From an uncultured Ilumatobacter sp. (GTDB taxonomy: Bacteria > Actinomycetota > Acidimicrobiia > Acidimicrobiales > Ilumatobacteraceae), in assembly GCA_905182555.1 (NCBI GenBank), contig CAJJBX010000011.1, forward strand, positions 1 through 64,000: DNA of 64,000 nt. Reading direction: 5' to 3'. Positions 19,345 to 29,816 of this stretch are shown one piece after another. Each line of letters opens with the position of its first letter. The stretch's first letter is position 1. A program made the position numbers and the translations under genes. The notes beneath the pieces are model-generated. The model was not told the origin of the DNA, searched no databases, and saw only the letters and a list, made by a program, of their open reading frames with translations.

Positions 19345-21748
19345 ATGACTGCTGAGCACACCGCCATGTCTCCGACCCGCACACCGGGCTCGATTCTCGG
19401 TACCCGCGTCACGCGTACCGAAGACCCGGGGCTACTGACCGGCGCCGCCATCTACCTTGACGACCTGCACATCGAAGGCTCGCTGCATGCAGTGTTCGTC
19501 AGGTCCGATGTTGCGCACGGCACGATCATCTCGATCGAGACCGCAGAGGCGGCATCAATGCCCGGCGTCATCGCGGTGCTCACTTTCGCCGACCTCGGCA
19601 TCGCGGCCCATCACGGATTCGCTCCCGTCCACGACGACTTCAAGCGGCCGCCGCTCGCCGATGGTGTCGTCCGGTTCGTCGGCGAATCAATCGCCATCGT
19701 GCTCGCCGAAACGCCCGAAGCAGGCGCCGATGCGGCGCAGATGGTCTGGGCTGACATTGAGCCGCTCACCCCGATCATCGACATGGAAGCTGCACTCGAC
19801 GCAGGTGCCCTTCCGATCTTCCCCGCCCACGGCGACAACCAAGCCGTGCGCACCGTCGGCAAGGAACGATCCGACCCGACCACCGCAGAGCGCCTCGTCC
19901 GAGGGCGCTACATCAATCAGCGCCTCGCCGTCGTTCCAATCGAACCCGATCGTGCCGCTGCCGAAATCGACGAGCAGGGCCGCGTCAAGTTGTGGGCATC
20001 AACGCAGATGCCGCACCTCCTGCACAGGCAGTTGGCCGGGGCACTCGGCCTCGAAGAATCCGACGTGCACGTGATGACGCCACAGGTCGGCGGTGGCTTC
20101 GGCGGCAAAGCCGGACTGATGTCCGAACACGTCGCGATCTGTGCGCTGGCACGCCAGTTCCAACGGCCAATCACCTGGGTACCGCCACGCAGTGACGACA
20201 TGAAATCGCTCCTGCACAGCCGAGGCCAAGTGCAGTACGCCGAGTTGGGTTGCACCGAAGACGGCCGCTTCACCAGCTTGCGTGTTCGTCTGGTCAACGA
20301 CTGCGGTGCCTACCCGAACATCGGCGCGATGCTGCCAGGCCTGACCCGCAACATGGCGCAGGGCACCTACGCAATCCCCGAGCTGGAGTTCGACATCGCG
20401 GTTGCCGTCACGAACACCACCCCGATGGGGGCGTACCGCGGCGCTGGCCGCCCAGAGGCCACTGCGCTCCTCGAACGACTCGTCGATCAAGCGGCCCTCG
20501 AACTCGGCATCGATCCAATCGAGATTCGTCGTCGCAACTTTCTGGCCGACGATGTCTTCCCGTTTCAAACAATCACCGGGCCGGTGTACGACACCGGCCA
20601 GTACACAATGGCACTCGATCGGGCGGCCGAAGTTGCCGGCTACGAGGCGCTCCGTGCCGAGCAGGCCATGCGCCGCGAACAGGGCAGCGAAAAGCTCCTG
20701 GGGATCGGCGTTGCGTCGTACGTCGAGGTCACTGCGGGCCGCGGCGGTACCGAATTCGGTGCGGTCGAAGTACACGACGACGGCACGGCCACCATGTACG
20801 CCGGCACGCTCTCCCACGGGCAGGGCCACCAAACGGCGTACGCCATGCTTGTCTCTGACCAGACCGGCATCCCTGTCGACAAAATTACGCTCGTCGACGG
20901 CGACACCGATCGCGTCCGCACGGGCGGAGGCACCGGCGGCTCCAAATCGCTGCAGCTCGGTGGCTCGGCGGTCCACGGCGCCACCGAGGTGATGGTCTTC
21001 AAAGCAAAGGAACTCGCAGCAAAACTGCTCGAAGCCGATGCTGCCGACATCGTGGTCGACACTGCGTCAGGAACCATTGGTGTGGCTGGCGTTCCCGCAC
21101 AAGGCCTCTCGTGGGGTGAGCTTGCGCAGCGCGCTGCTGCTATCGGCGAGCGCGTCGACGGCGAGTTCGACTTCGTTCAGAAGGGCGGCACATTCCCGTT
21201 CGGCACCCACATCGCCGTCGTCGAAGTCGATGCCGGTACCGGCAAGGTCGAACTCCTCCGCCACATCGCAGTCGACGACTGCGGCACCGTCCTCAACCCG
21301 CTCATCGTTGAAGGCCAGCAGCACGGCGGGATCGCGGCAGGTGTCGGCCAGGCGCTCTACGAAGAGGTGCTGTTCGACGAGGATGGCAACCCGGTCACAT
21401 CGAACCTCGCCGACTACGCGATCCCCTCGGCCGCCGAATTGCCCTCGTTCGAGGTGATCTCGACCGAGACGCCGACGCCGATGAACCCACTTGGCGCCAA
21501 GGGCATCGGCGAGGCGGCAACCATCGGGTCAACTCCGGCCGTACAGAACGCCGTCATCGATGCCAACGAGTACTGCGGCGATCCGCCATATCGATCTGCC
21601 GTGCACCCCCGAGCGGGTGTGGCAAACAATGCAGCAGGCCGCTGCCGCCACGCTGCCCGATCCGTGGCGCGAACCCCCCGAGATCTTTGCTCGCAACCGC
21701 GCCGAGGTCGACGAGCCGCAAGACACCGCCGATGCGCCGGTCATCTAA
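19345..21748 (+). CDS. CoxL/XdhA-family molybdopterin subunit, form II type (frame break near 21580)
   Basis: This is the large catalytic subunit of a molybdenum hydroxylase (CO, xanthine or aldehyde dehydrogenase family). It carries GGGFGGK (about residue 249), AYRGAGR (about 363) typical of form II CoxL rather than form I, and the catalytic glutamate in GIGEAATIG (about 723). ATG 19345 (MTAEHTAMSP) is the likely start. An extra G near 21580 throws the last 56 codons into another frame, where they read IRHIDLPCTPERVW to a stop at 21748. No small (FeS) or medium (FAD) subunit gene adjoins it, so partners must be elsewhere. Confidence 0.87.
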
Positions 21749-21973
21749 AAGTCCGCTCTCATGAGCGACGATGCCGCCCGGTGTGCAAGAGCAGTTGCTC
21801 GGCGACTGACTCAACCGGCGCAGTCGACGCAGCGCACGTCGGCCGGTGATATCGATGCACGACGATTGGTTCAGTTGGCGAATTCGTCCGCCGCCGAGTC
21901 GACGCCGGCACCCGGCGTGGTGAGTCGAAGAGTGCGAAGCCTTCGCCTCGGCACTCGTCGAGAGCAAGCCGAT

Positions 21974-22980
21974 TTAACTCGCCGCGTACACGCCGTCGAG
22001 GCGCGGCCGGCCAGCGCCGTCGTGCGCGAGTACACCGTCGTCAACGAGCTTCACGATGTGTGAGAGAACGCTTCGCGCCGCCGGCTTATGGAGCTCGACG
22101 CGCACCGCTGCATAGAGCGTCGTGACGATGCCGGGGATCGTCGTCAAGCCGCCGCGAACGGCATCGACAATCTGCTGCTCGCGGGCCTCGCGGTGGGCAA
22201 TGAGTTGGCGGACGAACCGCTGCGGGTTCGGGATTGGCACCCCATGAGTCGGGATGGCAATGTCGTCGTCGCGGCCAGCAACCATGCGAAGCGATTCGAA
22301 GTAGTCGTTCATGTCGCCATCGGGCGGCGAGACGACGGTCGTGCTCCAGCCCATGACATGGTCGCCCGTGAAGAGCGTGCGAGTTGTGCCGTCGTCAAGG
22401 GCAAAACAAGTGTGATTCGACGTATGCCCAGGCGTATGCAAGGCAGTCATCGACCAGCCGTCACCGCTGACAGCCACGTCACCCGTGACAACCGCGATGT
22501 CGGGCGTGAAGTCGTGGTCGGTCGATTCTTCGATCTTGACATCGGGCTCGGCGATGTCGTCCGGTTGGGCCGCACTATCGCCCGCTCCGGCTGCCGCGAC
22601 GCCGAACCCCTCGGGGTCAGTCCCGATATCCCAGGGCTCGGCTCCGGGTCGATCGTGCGGGCCGAATGCAACCGTCGGTGCAGCAGTATCTTCTGGAAGG
22701 TGCCCGCGTCGTGGTCGGCGTGGCAGTGCGTCACCAGGATTGAGCGAACCTTCTCGCCGACCAACGCCGCTGCGAGCGCATCGCGGTGTGAATCGATGCG
22801 GGGGCCCGGGTCAATCACCGCGACGTCGCCGGTGCCAATGATGTAGGTGCCGGTGCCGTGGTAGCTGAACTTCGACGGATTCTTAGCAATGATGCGTCGG
22901 ACGTTCGGTGCGATCTGTTCGACCTCGCCGTACTCGAAGTCATCCGATTGCAGCGTGACGAAGTCTGGCGAGTTGCTCAC
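21974..22980 (-). CDS. Metallo-beta-lactamase-fold hydrolase (frame break near 22690)
   Basis: This is an MBL-fold hydrolase like hydroxyacylglutathione hydrolase or LACTB2-type enzymes. The zinc motif HCHADHD is at about residues 85-91, and downstream ligands are in TPGHTSNH and LFTGDH. The C-terminal part (ALEQQIVDAV-like region, then LSHIVKLVDDGVLAHD) resembles the winged-helix tail of LACTB2. The first frame derails after FQK; a missing G near 22690 restores DTAAPTVAFGPHD and the rest. It sits just downstream of the asparaginase gene on the same strand. Confidence 0.8.
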
Positions 22981-22984
22981 GTGC

Positions 22985-23825
22985 TCAGTCTGACGCGAGC
23001 CACCGCAACGGGCTCAATTGGCCAACTTCCCGGCCATGACCGAGCACGGGAACCCGAGTCTCAGAAACCACCCGTTGGATGGTGTCGCGGTCAACGCCGA
23101 GCAGGTTCATCGCCTTCGGCATCACCGCCTGGCGCGCCGCATTGGAGCCGTCGGAGATCTTGTAGGCAACAGCTCGCCCATCAGGCAGCGCTGCAGCCAT
23201 CACGCCAGCTGCGCCTTCCTTCGCGATCAAGCCGGGCACCGCTTGCATCCATGCAGTGATGTCGCGGCCAGTGCCGCCAACCAGTTCGGGATGTGCACGC
23301 ATTGCGCGAGCCACTGGTCCTTCGGCCATCGCAACGGCTGCGAATGCTCGGCGAGCCTGCGTAGCGAGAAGGCGTGTGTCGGCGCGCCGCACTCCGTCGA
23401 CACCGATCTCGCTGATCGCACCGCCTGAGCCGCTGCGCTCGGTGATCGCCTGCTGCAACGGATGCTCGGCTGCGAGGTAGTGCTCGATTGGCCAGTCGTT
23501 GATCTTGCACGTTGCCAACATGGCTGCGTGCTTTCCCGAACAATTTTGCTGCAATGCCGATGGCTCGATGCCCGCTCGGCGCGCGTTCTCACAAGCGGCA
23601 AGTCCATACGGGCGGGCGGGCGTGTTCTGTAGATCCGCTTCAGTGATCCCGACCGTCTCGAGCGTGCGACGAGCAGCATCGAGGTGCATAGCCTCGCCGC
23701 TGTGGCTGCCGCATGCTACGGCGAGCAGATCAACGGGAAGGTCAAGGCCAGCAGCGACCATTGCGTCAGCCTGGAGAGGCTTGAGTGACGAGCGCGGATA
23801 GACGATCGTGTCGACCGAACCGGTG
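22985..23825 (-). CDS. L-asparaginase II-family protein, 5' end replaced
   Basis: The protein matches the AnsA/asparaginase II family (PF06089 type), with PRSSLKPLQADAMVAAG near the front, CGSHSGE, QNCSGKHAAML and GVDGVRRADTRLLA-like motifs in order. Homologues have about 45 more N-terminal residues. Here the DNA upstream of about 23825 instead encodes an unrelated sequence in frame. The start codon is therefore missing and the gene is a 5'-truncated or chimeric copy. It is followed after four bases by the MBL hydrolase gene. Confidence 0.8.
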
Positions 23826-24000
23826 GCGGGGGTGGTGGACAGCTCGAGGCCCGACGGGTCGAAGTGCAGCGACTCGTCGAGGCCGTAGATGAGCAGTCCC
23901 TCGGTGCTCGCGGCGGCCCAGGAGCGGCCGTCGGGTGAGAAGCGCACGCACGCCGCGCGCACGGCGAGCTTGGTGACGCGTCTCGAGAACTCGGGTGTTG
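23826..24000 (-). other. Foreign-looking patch reading like a eukaryotic WD40 (PWP2-like) protein
   Basis: On the minus strand, continuous with the asparaginase frame, this patch encodes RFSPDGRSWAAAS, then TEGLLIYGLDESLHFDP. From memory this is a hallmark of the eukaryotic U3 snoRNP WD40 protein PWP2/UTP1 and not of any bacterial neighbour. It replaces both the end of the AI-2E-type permease gene and the start of the asparaginase gene. A chimeric assembly fill from a eukaryotic plankton read is the simplest explanation. Confidence 0.5.
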
Positions 24001-25116
24001 TTCAGTTGGGGTGGAGCGCCGCGGTTGTTGGATCGTCGTCAAGTGACTGTCGACCACGTCGTAGCGCTGACCCCATTCACTGGCGAGTGCTTGCACCATG
24101 GCTGCTGCGGGCAAGGCAAGAATTGCACCGACCGCACCGAGGAGGGACGCTCCAGCGAGCGCTGCACCGAAGGCCACGGCAGGGTGCAACTCCATCGTGC
24201 GGGCCGTGATGCGTGGCGCAAAGAAGTAGTTCTCGACCTGCTGGTAAACAACAATGAACCCGATGACGATCGCTGCCTTGATCGGCGAGTCGAGGAACGT
24301 GAGCAGCACGGGCAAGATGCCAGCGAGGTACGTACCGACTACCGGCAGGAACTGGCTGACGAGGCCAACCCACAGGGCCAGAGCAATCGGCGCCTGCGTG
24401 CCAATCGATTGGAACACGACCCAGTGGAAGAACGCCGACAGCAGTGCGAGAAGCGCTCGGGAGTAGAGGTATCCGCCGGTCTTGTTGATCGCCAGTTCCC
24501 ACGCATTGAGGACACGTTCCTGACGAGCCGGGGTGAGGCGGGAACAAATGACCCGGCGAAGGCGGGGGCCGTCGGCAACCAGGTAGTAGGTGAACAGGAG
24601 CGCCGACAGACCTTGAAAGATGACCCCGAGCGCCGTCAGTGACAGGCGCACTGCCTCGTCGCCCTGGCTCTGGATGAACTGCTGGACGCGGCCGTTCGGG
24701 TCGTTGACCTCGTCGATCACCGCCTGGGCGTCGATCTGTGTTCCGAACGTGTCGTTGAGGAAGGTGACGGTGTCGACGATGTACACGTTCGACTCAGACA
24801 GCAGGTCAGCGATCTGCCCGCCGACAAGCGTGCCGATAGCGACGAGGAACAAAAGGAAAGCAAGGAGCACGCAAAGCAGAATCGTGACCGTGGCACGCCC
24901 TCGTCGCCAGCCGCGGGCAGCAAGCTTGTTGACGCCAGGCTCGATCGCCAGGGCAACGAAGAGCGAGACAAGCAGCAGGATCAACAGGTCTGCGAGCCGG
25001 TGGAATACGTGGCGCGCGACGAATGTCAGCAGGAATCCGGTCCAGAAAATCATGACTCCCGGAATCACCCAGCGCGGCAAGGTTCGGTCGACGTCTGTTT
25101 CAGAATCTTCGGGCAC
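24000..25116 (-). CDS. AI-2E-family (PF01594) transporter, 3' end replaced
   Basis: This is a multi-spanning membrane protein of the AI-2E/PerM family. It has paired N-terminal helices (PGVMIFWTGFLLTFVAR and LLILLLVSLFVALAIEPG), a long extracytoplasmic region around IQSQGDEAV, and the conserved FLPVVGTYLAGILPVLLTF near the middle of the C-terminal half. GTG 25116 (VPEDSETDVD) is the best start; the frame is open far upstream but overlaps the MpaB-like gene. No stop codon is present where homologues end (after DSHLTTIQQ), because a foreign-looking patch follows. Confidence 0.82.
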
Positions 25117-25155
25117 GTTCGGATGGTAGCCAGCAGGTCGTGACACGATGAGCCA

Positions 25156-26010
25156 ATGAGCAATCGAGGGGTCGCCCAGGTCCAGGAATGGCTCGGTACC
25201 CAGATCCGCGATCGAGTCGTAGGCACCGACGCCACCGTTCGACGCGCTGAATTGTTCGACACCGACGAGCCAGGTTGGTTTGACGATGACGCGCCAATCC
25301 GGCGCGTGCATTCTGACGCGTCGATGTTCATTGGTGGCATGCGCGCCCTGCTGTTCCAGTCGCTGCACCCGCTCGCCATGGCAGGGGTCGCTGAACACTC
25401 CGATTTTCGGAACGATCCATGGGGCCGGCTGCAGCGCACCGCCGACTTCCTCGCTGCGACGACATTCGGCCCGGCTTCTGAAGCTCAAAAGGCCGTCGAC
25501 ATCGTGCATCGCGTGCACAAGCGCGTGGTCGGCACGGCGCCCGACGGTCGGCCCTATGCAGCAAACGACCCACACCTGCTGCACTGGGTGCACATCGCCG
25601 AGCTCGACAGCTTCCTCAGCGCCCACGACCGGTACGGCGTCGACCCGCTGGTCGGAGCGGAACGAGACCAGTACGTTGCTGAGTCAGCCGTCATCGCACG
25701 AGCGCTCGGCGTCGTTGATCCGCCCGAGACCGAGTCCGAACTGCGTGATCATCTGCGCACGTTCCGTCCCGAACTCGCAGGGTCGCGTGCAGCACGAGAC
25801 GCTGCCCGCTATCTGCTCATCCAGCCACCGCTCCCCGCCGCCGGTCGCGTTCCGTACGGCCTGATCTGCGCCGCTGCTGTCTCGCTGATGCCAGCCTGGA
25901 CTCGTTGGCCGCTGCGACTCCCCTGGCTGCCGGTCACCGAGGCGACAGCGGGGCGAGCGGTCGGCGATGTGATCACTCGAGCGCTGCGCTGGGCCCTGCC
26001 CGCGCCGTAG
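25156..26010 (+). CDS. MpaB-like oxygenase (DUF2236)
   Basis: This 284-residue protein resembles the DUF2236/MpaB/latex-clearing-protein-like family of putative heme oxygenases. The family core includes MFIGGMRALLFQSLHPLAM, AEHSDF, and LLHWVHIAELDSF, with conserved histidines likely to bind heme. ATG 25156 is the start and it faces the AI-2E-type gene across a short divergent region. The substrate is unknown. The stop is nine bases from a strong palindrome. Confidence 0.75.
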   Translation: MSNRGVAQVQEWLGTQIRDRVVGTDATVRRAELFDTDEPGWFDDDAPIRRVHSDASMFIGGMRALLFQSLHPLAMAGVAEHSDFRNDPWGRLQRTADFLAATTFGPASEAQKAVDIVHRVHKRVVGTAPDGRPYAANDPHLLHWVHIAELDSFLSAHDRYGVDPLVGAERDQYVAESAVIARALGVVDPPETESELRDHLRTFRPELAGSRAARDAARYLLIQPPLPAAGRVPYGLICAAAVSLMPAWTRWPLRLPWLPVTEATAGRAVGDVITRALRWALPAP

Positions 26011-26018
26011 GCACTTCT

Positions 26019-26057
26019 CGTGATTTGTTTGCGCATCTGATACGCAAACAAATCACG
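26019..26057. repeat. Perfect 15-bp palindrome, family B copy 1
   Basis: Arms CGTGATTTGTTTGCG (26019-26033) and CGCAAACAAATCACG (26043-26057) are exact inverted copies around a nine-base loop. It sits between the convergent MpaB-like and YcaQ-type genes and covers the stop codon of the latter. It may serve as a two-way terminator. A related copy is at 51562. Confidence 0.8.
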
Positions 26058-27253
26058 CAAACGACAGCATCGCTGCAGCAAGCGCCTTCGACAGGTCGCC
26101 CTTCGGCTTCACGACAACACCGCCATCCAACTCCAACCAGTCCGCCATCAGGCGAAGTTCCTCGGCCAGTTCGGCCGCGACGTACCCCTCGTTGATCCCT
26201 GGCTCGCCGTAACTGCCTTGCACGAGAAGCTGACCGGCTTTGCGGTCGGCTTTCAGATCGATGCGTCCAACCAGTTCGTCACCCAGCAGGAATGGCAGCA
26301 CGTAGTACCCGTACCGCCGCTTGGGCTCCGGAACATAGATCTCGATGCGGTAGCGGAACCCGAAGAGCCGCTCGGCTCGATCGCGATACCAGACCACTGG
26401 GTCGAACGGGCTGAGCAGTGCACGTGCCGTGATCCGGCGTGGACGCTGCGCTGCGGGATGGAGGTACGCCGGCTTACTCCAGCCTTCGACTTCGACCTGC
26501 AGCAGCCGGCCGTCTTGGACTCAACTCGTTCATGAGCGGACGCGACCTTGGAATTCTCAACCGGTAGTAGTCGGTGAGATCGTCGAGCGTGCCGACGCCG
26601 TGGTGGTGCGCAGCGAGGACGAGTAGCTCCTTGTGAGCCTCGTCGGGCGAGGGTGTGGGCAGCGCGAGAATCTCAGCCGGAATCACGTTCTCGGTCAGGT
26701 CATACACGCGTGCGAAATCGTTCTGACGGCGCACGCCCGTTACCTGGCCCCGGTGAAACAAAACCTCGAGAGCAAGTTTGCCGTCGTCCCAGTCCCACCA
26801 CGGGCCCTTCTTGCCAACGCGCTGGTCGAGGTCGCCAGACATCACCGGGCCGTCGACACGGATCCGATCGAGCACCTCATCGAGGTAGCCGGGGCGGCGG
26901 GCTTCGAGCTTGTCGACGGCATTCCACCCGTGCCCGTCGTCCATCCGCCAGCGCATCAACGGGTGTAACGCAACCGGTGCGTGTGACGCCACATGCACCC
27001 AGTACTCGAAGAGTTCGCCGGCGGCCGACGCATCCCAAATCAGTGATCTGGGGTGCGGGCCGAGCCGTGCGAAAAGCGGCAACTCCTGACTACGGACCAA
27101 AACATTGACCGAGTCGATCTGAATGACGCCCATCTGTTCGACGAGCTTGCGCAGATGGCGGCGATCAACACGACCGGCGGGCCGGGGGTTATTGAACCCC
27201 TGCGCCCCCAGCGCAATCCGGCGAGCCTGAGCGTTCGAGAGCTGAATCCCCAA
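26053..27253 (-). CDS. YcaQ/AlkX-type DNA glycosylase (frame break near 26521)
   Basis: This is an HTH_42-superfamily DNA glycosylase of the kind that unhooks interstrand cross-links. The conserved start reads LSNAQARRIALGAQGF; the catalytic-type motif QID is in VIQIDSVNVL. The second half (PVVWYRDRAERLFGF, then YVPEPKRRYGYYVLPFL) is in another frame; removing one base near 26521 joins MNELVQDGRLLQVEVEGW to it. The start is unclear: a TTG at 27253 is possible, but an AT-rich foreign-looking patch begins there and may have removed the true start. Confidence 0.8.
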
Positions 27254-27593
27254 TTTGGTTTCAAACTTGAACCTGTTCAAGCAGAAGAAGAATTTGTTGT
27301 TGCTCCAGAAAAAGAGGAAGAAGAAGTTCCAAAGAAGGAACAAGTTATTCTCGATAAGCCGTCACAAAGTATGGATGATGACATCATCGTTGAATGGTGA
27401 ATTTAATCGGCGGATTCATGAATGGGACCGTCGACGAGGGAATACGAGGCGTATCTATGTCGATGGTCAATGTAACCCTGCCTGACGGAACAGTCAACGA
27501 ATATGCAGCAGGAATTACGGCTGGTGAAGTCGTTATTGATGCTTTAGGAAAGAAGCATGGATGTCTAGCAGCACGTATTGACGGGGCTTGGGG
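27254..27593. other. AT-rich foreign-looking patch with the start of thrS
   Basis: This stretch is visibly AT-rich and uses codons unlike its neighbours. On the plus strand it holds the tail of an acidic frame (EEEFVVAPEKEEEEVPKKEQ to DDDIIVEW, stop near 27400) and then MVNVTLPDGTVNEYAAG from about 27463, which matches the TGS-domain start of threonyl-tRNA synthetase. After about 42 codons the thrS match ends at the join to GC-rich DNA. The patch replaces the 3' half of the cyclophilin gene and the upstream region of the YcaQ gene. It is likely chimeric, or a recombined fragment from a low-GC bacterium. Confidence 0.6.
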
Positions 27594-27895
27594 AGCTCAT
27601 CAGCGAACTTGTAACCGGGGCCACCACGACCGGTGCCGGTGGGGTCGCCGCCCTGGCACATGAAGCCGTTGATGATCCGGTGGAAGACCACGCCGTCGTA
27701 GTAATGGTTCAGAGCAAGGAAGACAAAGTTGTTGACCGTCTTCGGTGCCTTGACGGCGTCGAGTGCGACGACGATCTCACCGAGCGTCGTGGTGATCTTT
27801 GCGGTATACCGCTGAGTTGCGTCGATGCCCATCTCGGGTGCGGCAGGAAAGTCCTGCTGCTGGGGTGCGGAACCGTCAAAAGGAGGGAAAGCCAT
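27594..27895 (-). pseudogene. Peptidyl-prolyl isomerase (cyclophilin), 3' end lost
   Basis: This cyclophilin-type prolyl isomerase starts at ATG 27895 (MAFPPFDGSAPQQQ). It carries the hallmark FHRIINGFMCQGGDPTGTG and GPGYKFADELPKP, but breaks off there. The remaining 70-80 residues of the fold, including the ANAGPNTNGSQFF-type motif of the family, are missing, and the frame runs into the AT-rich patch and stops at 27533. As it stands it cannot fold as a complete cyclophilin. Confidence 0.8.
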
Positions 27896-27945
27896 AGCAA
27901 CGAACCCTATCGGCGGCGAGTTCTGCAGCCATCGCGGCTAGCTTC

Positions 27946-28200
27946 GTGCCCGTGAGCGAACTTGGAAATTCCACTCCCGACGATTTCGGCGTGGAGCCGG
28001 ATGCCGAACCTTCCGTTGCCACCGCGCCAGGCATCGATCTTGATGCAATCCAACGCGACCTTGAAGGCGTCCAGGCCGCCCTCGAACGGCTGAACGAAGG
28101 CACCTACTGGACCGACGAGGTCACCGGCGACACCATTCCCAGTGAAGTCCTCGATGCCTTCCCTCTCACCCGCACCGTTGCCAGCAACGCAGCCCACTGA
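27946..28200 (+). CDS. Small TraR/DksA-like protein lacking the zinc cysteines
   Basis: This is an 84-residue acidic protein. The segment IQRDLEGVQAALERLNEGTY and the following IPSEVLDAFPLTR align by pattern with the coiled coil and C-terminus of TraR/DksA-type proteins. The four zinc-binding cysteines expected around TYWTDEVTGD are absent. It may bind RNA polymerase or be a free-standing helical protein. The start could be GTG 27946 or GTG 27952. It is divergent from the cyclophilin gene. Confidence 0.55.
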   Translation: MPVSELGNSTPDDFGVEPDAEPSVATAPGIDLDAIQRDLEGVQAALERLNEGTYWTDEVTGDTIPSEVLDAFPLTRTVASNAAH

Positions 28201-28267
28201 CACCTTTGAACTGAATGAACTGAGCTGATCCAATGCAGCAAATCCATCAGACAGTGAGCACCGCCTG

Positions 28268-29723
28268 ATGCAGAAGAGGGGTGCGGCCTCGCTTGCTGGC
28301 TTTTTGACGCTCGCTGCTGGCCTCGCCGCTGCAGCGCAGCAAGTTGCCAAGCGAACGAAGTCGTCACCGCTCACCAGCCGTGTGACACGCTCGGCGAAGA
28401 TCTGGAAGATGTCGGCGCGCAACAGTGCCCGGTTCGCCGTGACCAAGGTTCGGGGGAACGCCGCGACCAAGAACGCCGCGCTGAAGCAGAGCGGCGGGTC
28501 GCTGAGGACGTTGCCGAGGATGTCGCCAAGGAAGACACCACATGAAGGGCGTCTTGATGAAGGCCGGACAGATGATCAGCTTCATCTTCGAGGCGCTTCC
28601 CGACGAGGCTCAAGACGCGCTGGCCACCCTGCAGGCCGACGCAGCGCCGATGGCTCCGACCCTCGCAGCCGCCGTGGTCGAAGGCGACCTCGGCAAGCAA
28701 CCCGAACGCATTTTTCGCGAATGGTCTGACCTTCCCGTTGCCGCCGCCTCGATCGGACAGGTCCATCAGGCCGTCACGCCAGACGGCCGCACCATTGCCG
28801 TCAAGGTGCAGTACCCCGGCGTCCACGAAGCCATCGAAAGCGACCTGGACGCCGCCGAAGTGATGTACGCAATGTTCTCGGCAATGATGCTCAAGGGCCT
28901 CGACGTCAACGCTCTCGTCGATGAGTTGCGCGGCCGGATGCGCGAAGAGCTCGACTACGAACTCGAAGCGCGGAACGTGAAGGAATTCGGCGCACTTTTT
29001 GCCGGCCATCCATGGGTTCGTATTCCGAAGCTGGTTCCCGAGTATTCAACCACTCGTCTCCTCACGACCGAATGGGTCGACGGCATGAGTTTCGATCAGT
29101 TGCGCAAGGAACCAAACGAGACAAAACAACGGTCGGGCGAAGTTCTGTGGCGGTTCGCTCAACGCGCTATCCATCAGTACGGCATCTTCAACGGCGACCC
29201 GCACCCGGGCAACTACAAGTTCCATCACGACGGCAGCATCACGTTCCTCGACTACGGGCTCGTGAAGCGCTGGTCACCGGGTGAATGGGAAAGCCTCAAG
29301 CCGACCATGGACGCGATCATTGTCAGCCGTGACCCCGAATTGCTCGTACATGAGATGGAGAAGTCCGGATTCCTGCGGGCCGGCCACGGTCTTGATGCCG
29401 GCCTTGTGTACGACTATGTGTCAAGCCCCTACGTGCCCTACCTGACCGATGAGTTCACCTTCACACGTGAGTGGATGCGCGACACGCTCGGCACCATCAT
29501 GGACGTCCAAGGCCCACACGCGCCCGTCATTGAGCAACTCAACCTGCCGCCCAGTTTCGTCATTCTCGATCGGGTGGTCTGGGGCGTGAGTGCGATCCTC
29601 GGCAAGCTTGAGGCACACGGCCCGTGGCGTGGGATGCTCCTCGAATACACCAACGACGGCCCACCAGCGACCGATCTTGGTGCTGCCGAGGCAGCCTGGG
29701 CTTCGAGCCACGCCCCGAACTGA
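28268..29723 (+). CDS. ABC1/AarF/UbiB-family atypical kinase (two frame breaks near 28500 and 28541)
   Basis: This is a UbiB/ADCK-family kinase-like protein; relatives act in quinone biology or as membrane-linked ATPases. Core motifs in order are MKGVLMKAGQM (KxGQ), AAASIGQVHQA, IAVKVQYPGV, FNGDPHPGNY and FLDYGLV. The front part (MQKRGAASLAGF to TKVRGNAATKNAAL) lies in a different frame, linked by a short third-frame piece (AEDVAEDVAKEDTT). Two one-base losses explain this. The kinase core itself is intact from 28542. The function in this organism is not known. Confidence 0.82.
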
Positions 29724-29816
29724 GCCAGATCTCAGCGTCGTCCTTTTTCGACCGTTGGTCGGCCACCGCGCGCCTCACTGTCGTGGCGAACAGGCCGACC
29801 CGTCTACTCTCGCGAG

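Noticed and set aside
21749-21973. Possible small ferredoxin-like gene on the minus strand
   Set aside because: Some cysteines appear but not in a ferredoxin spacing, and no start with a ribosome site was found.
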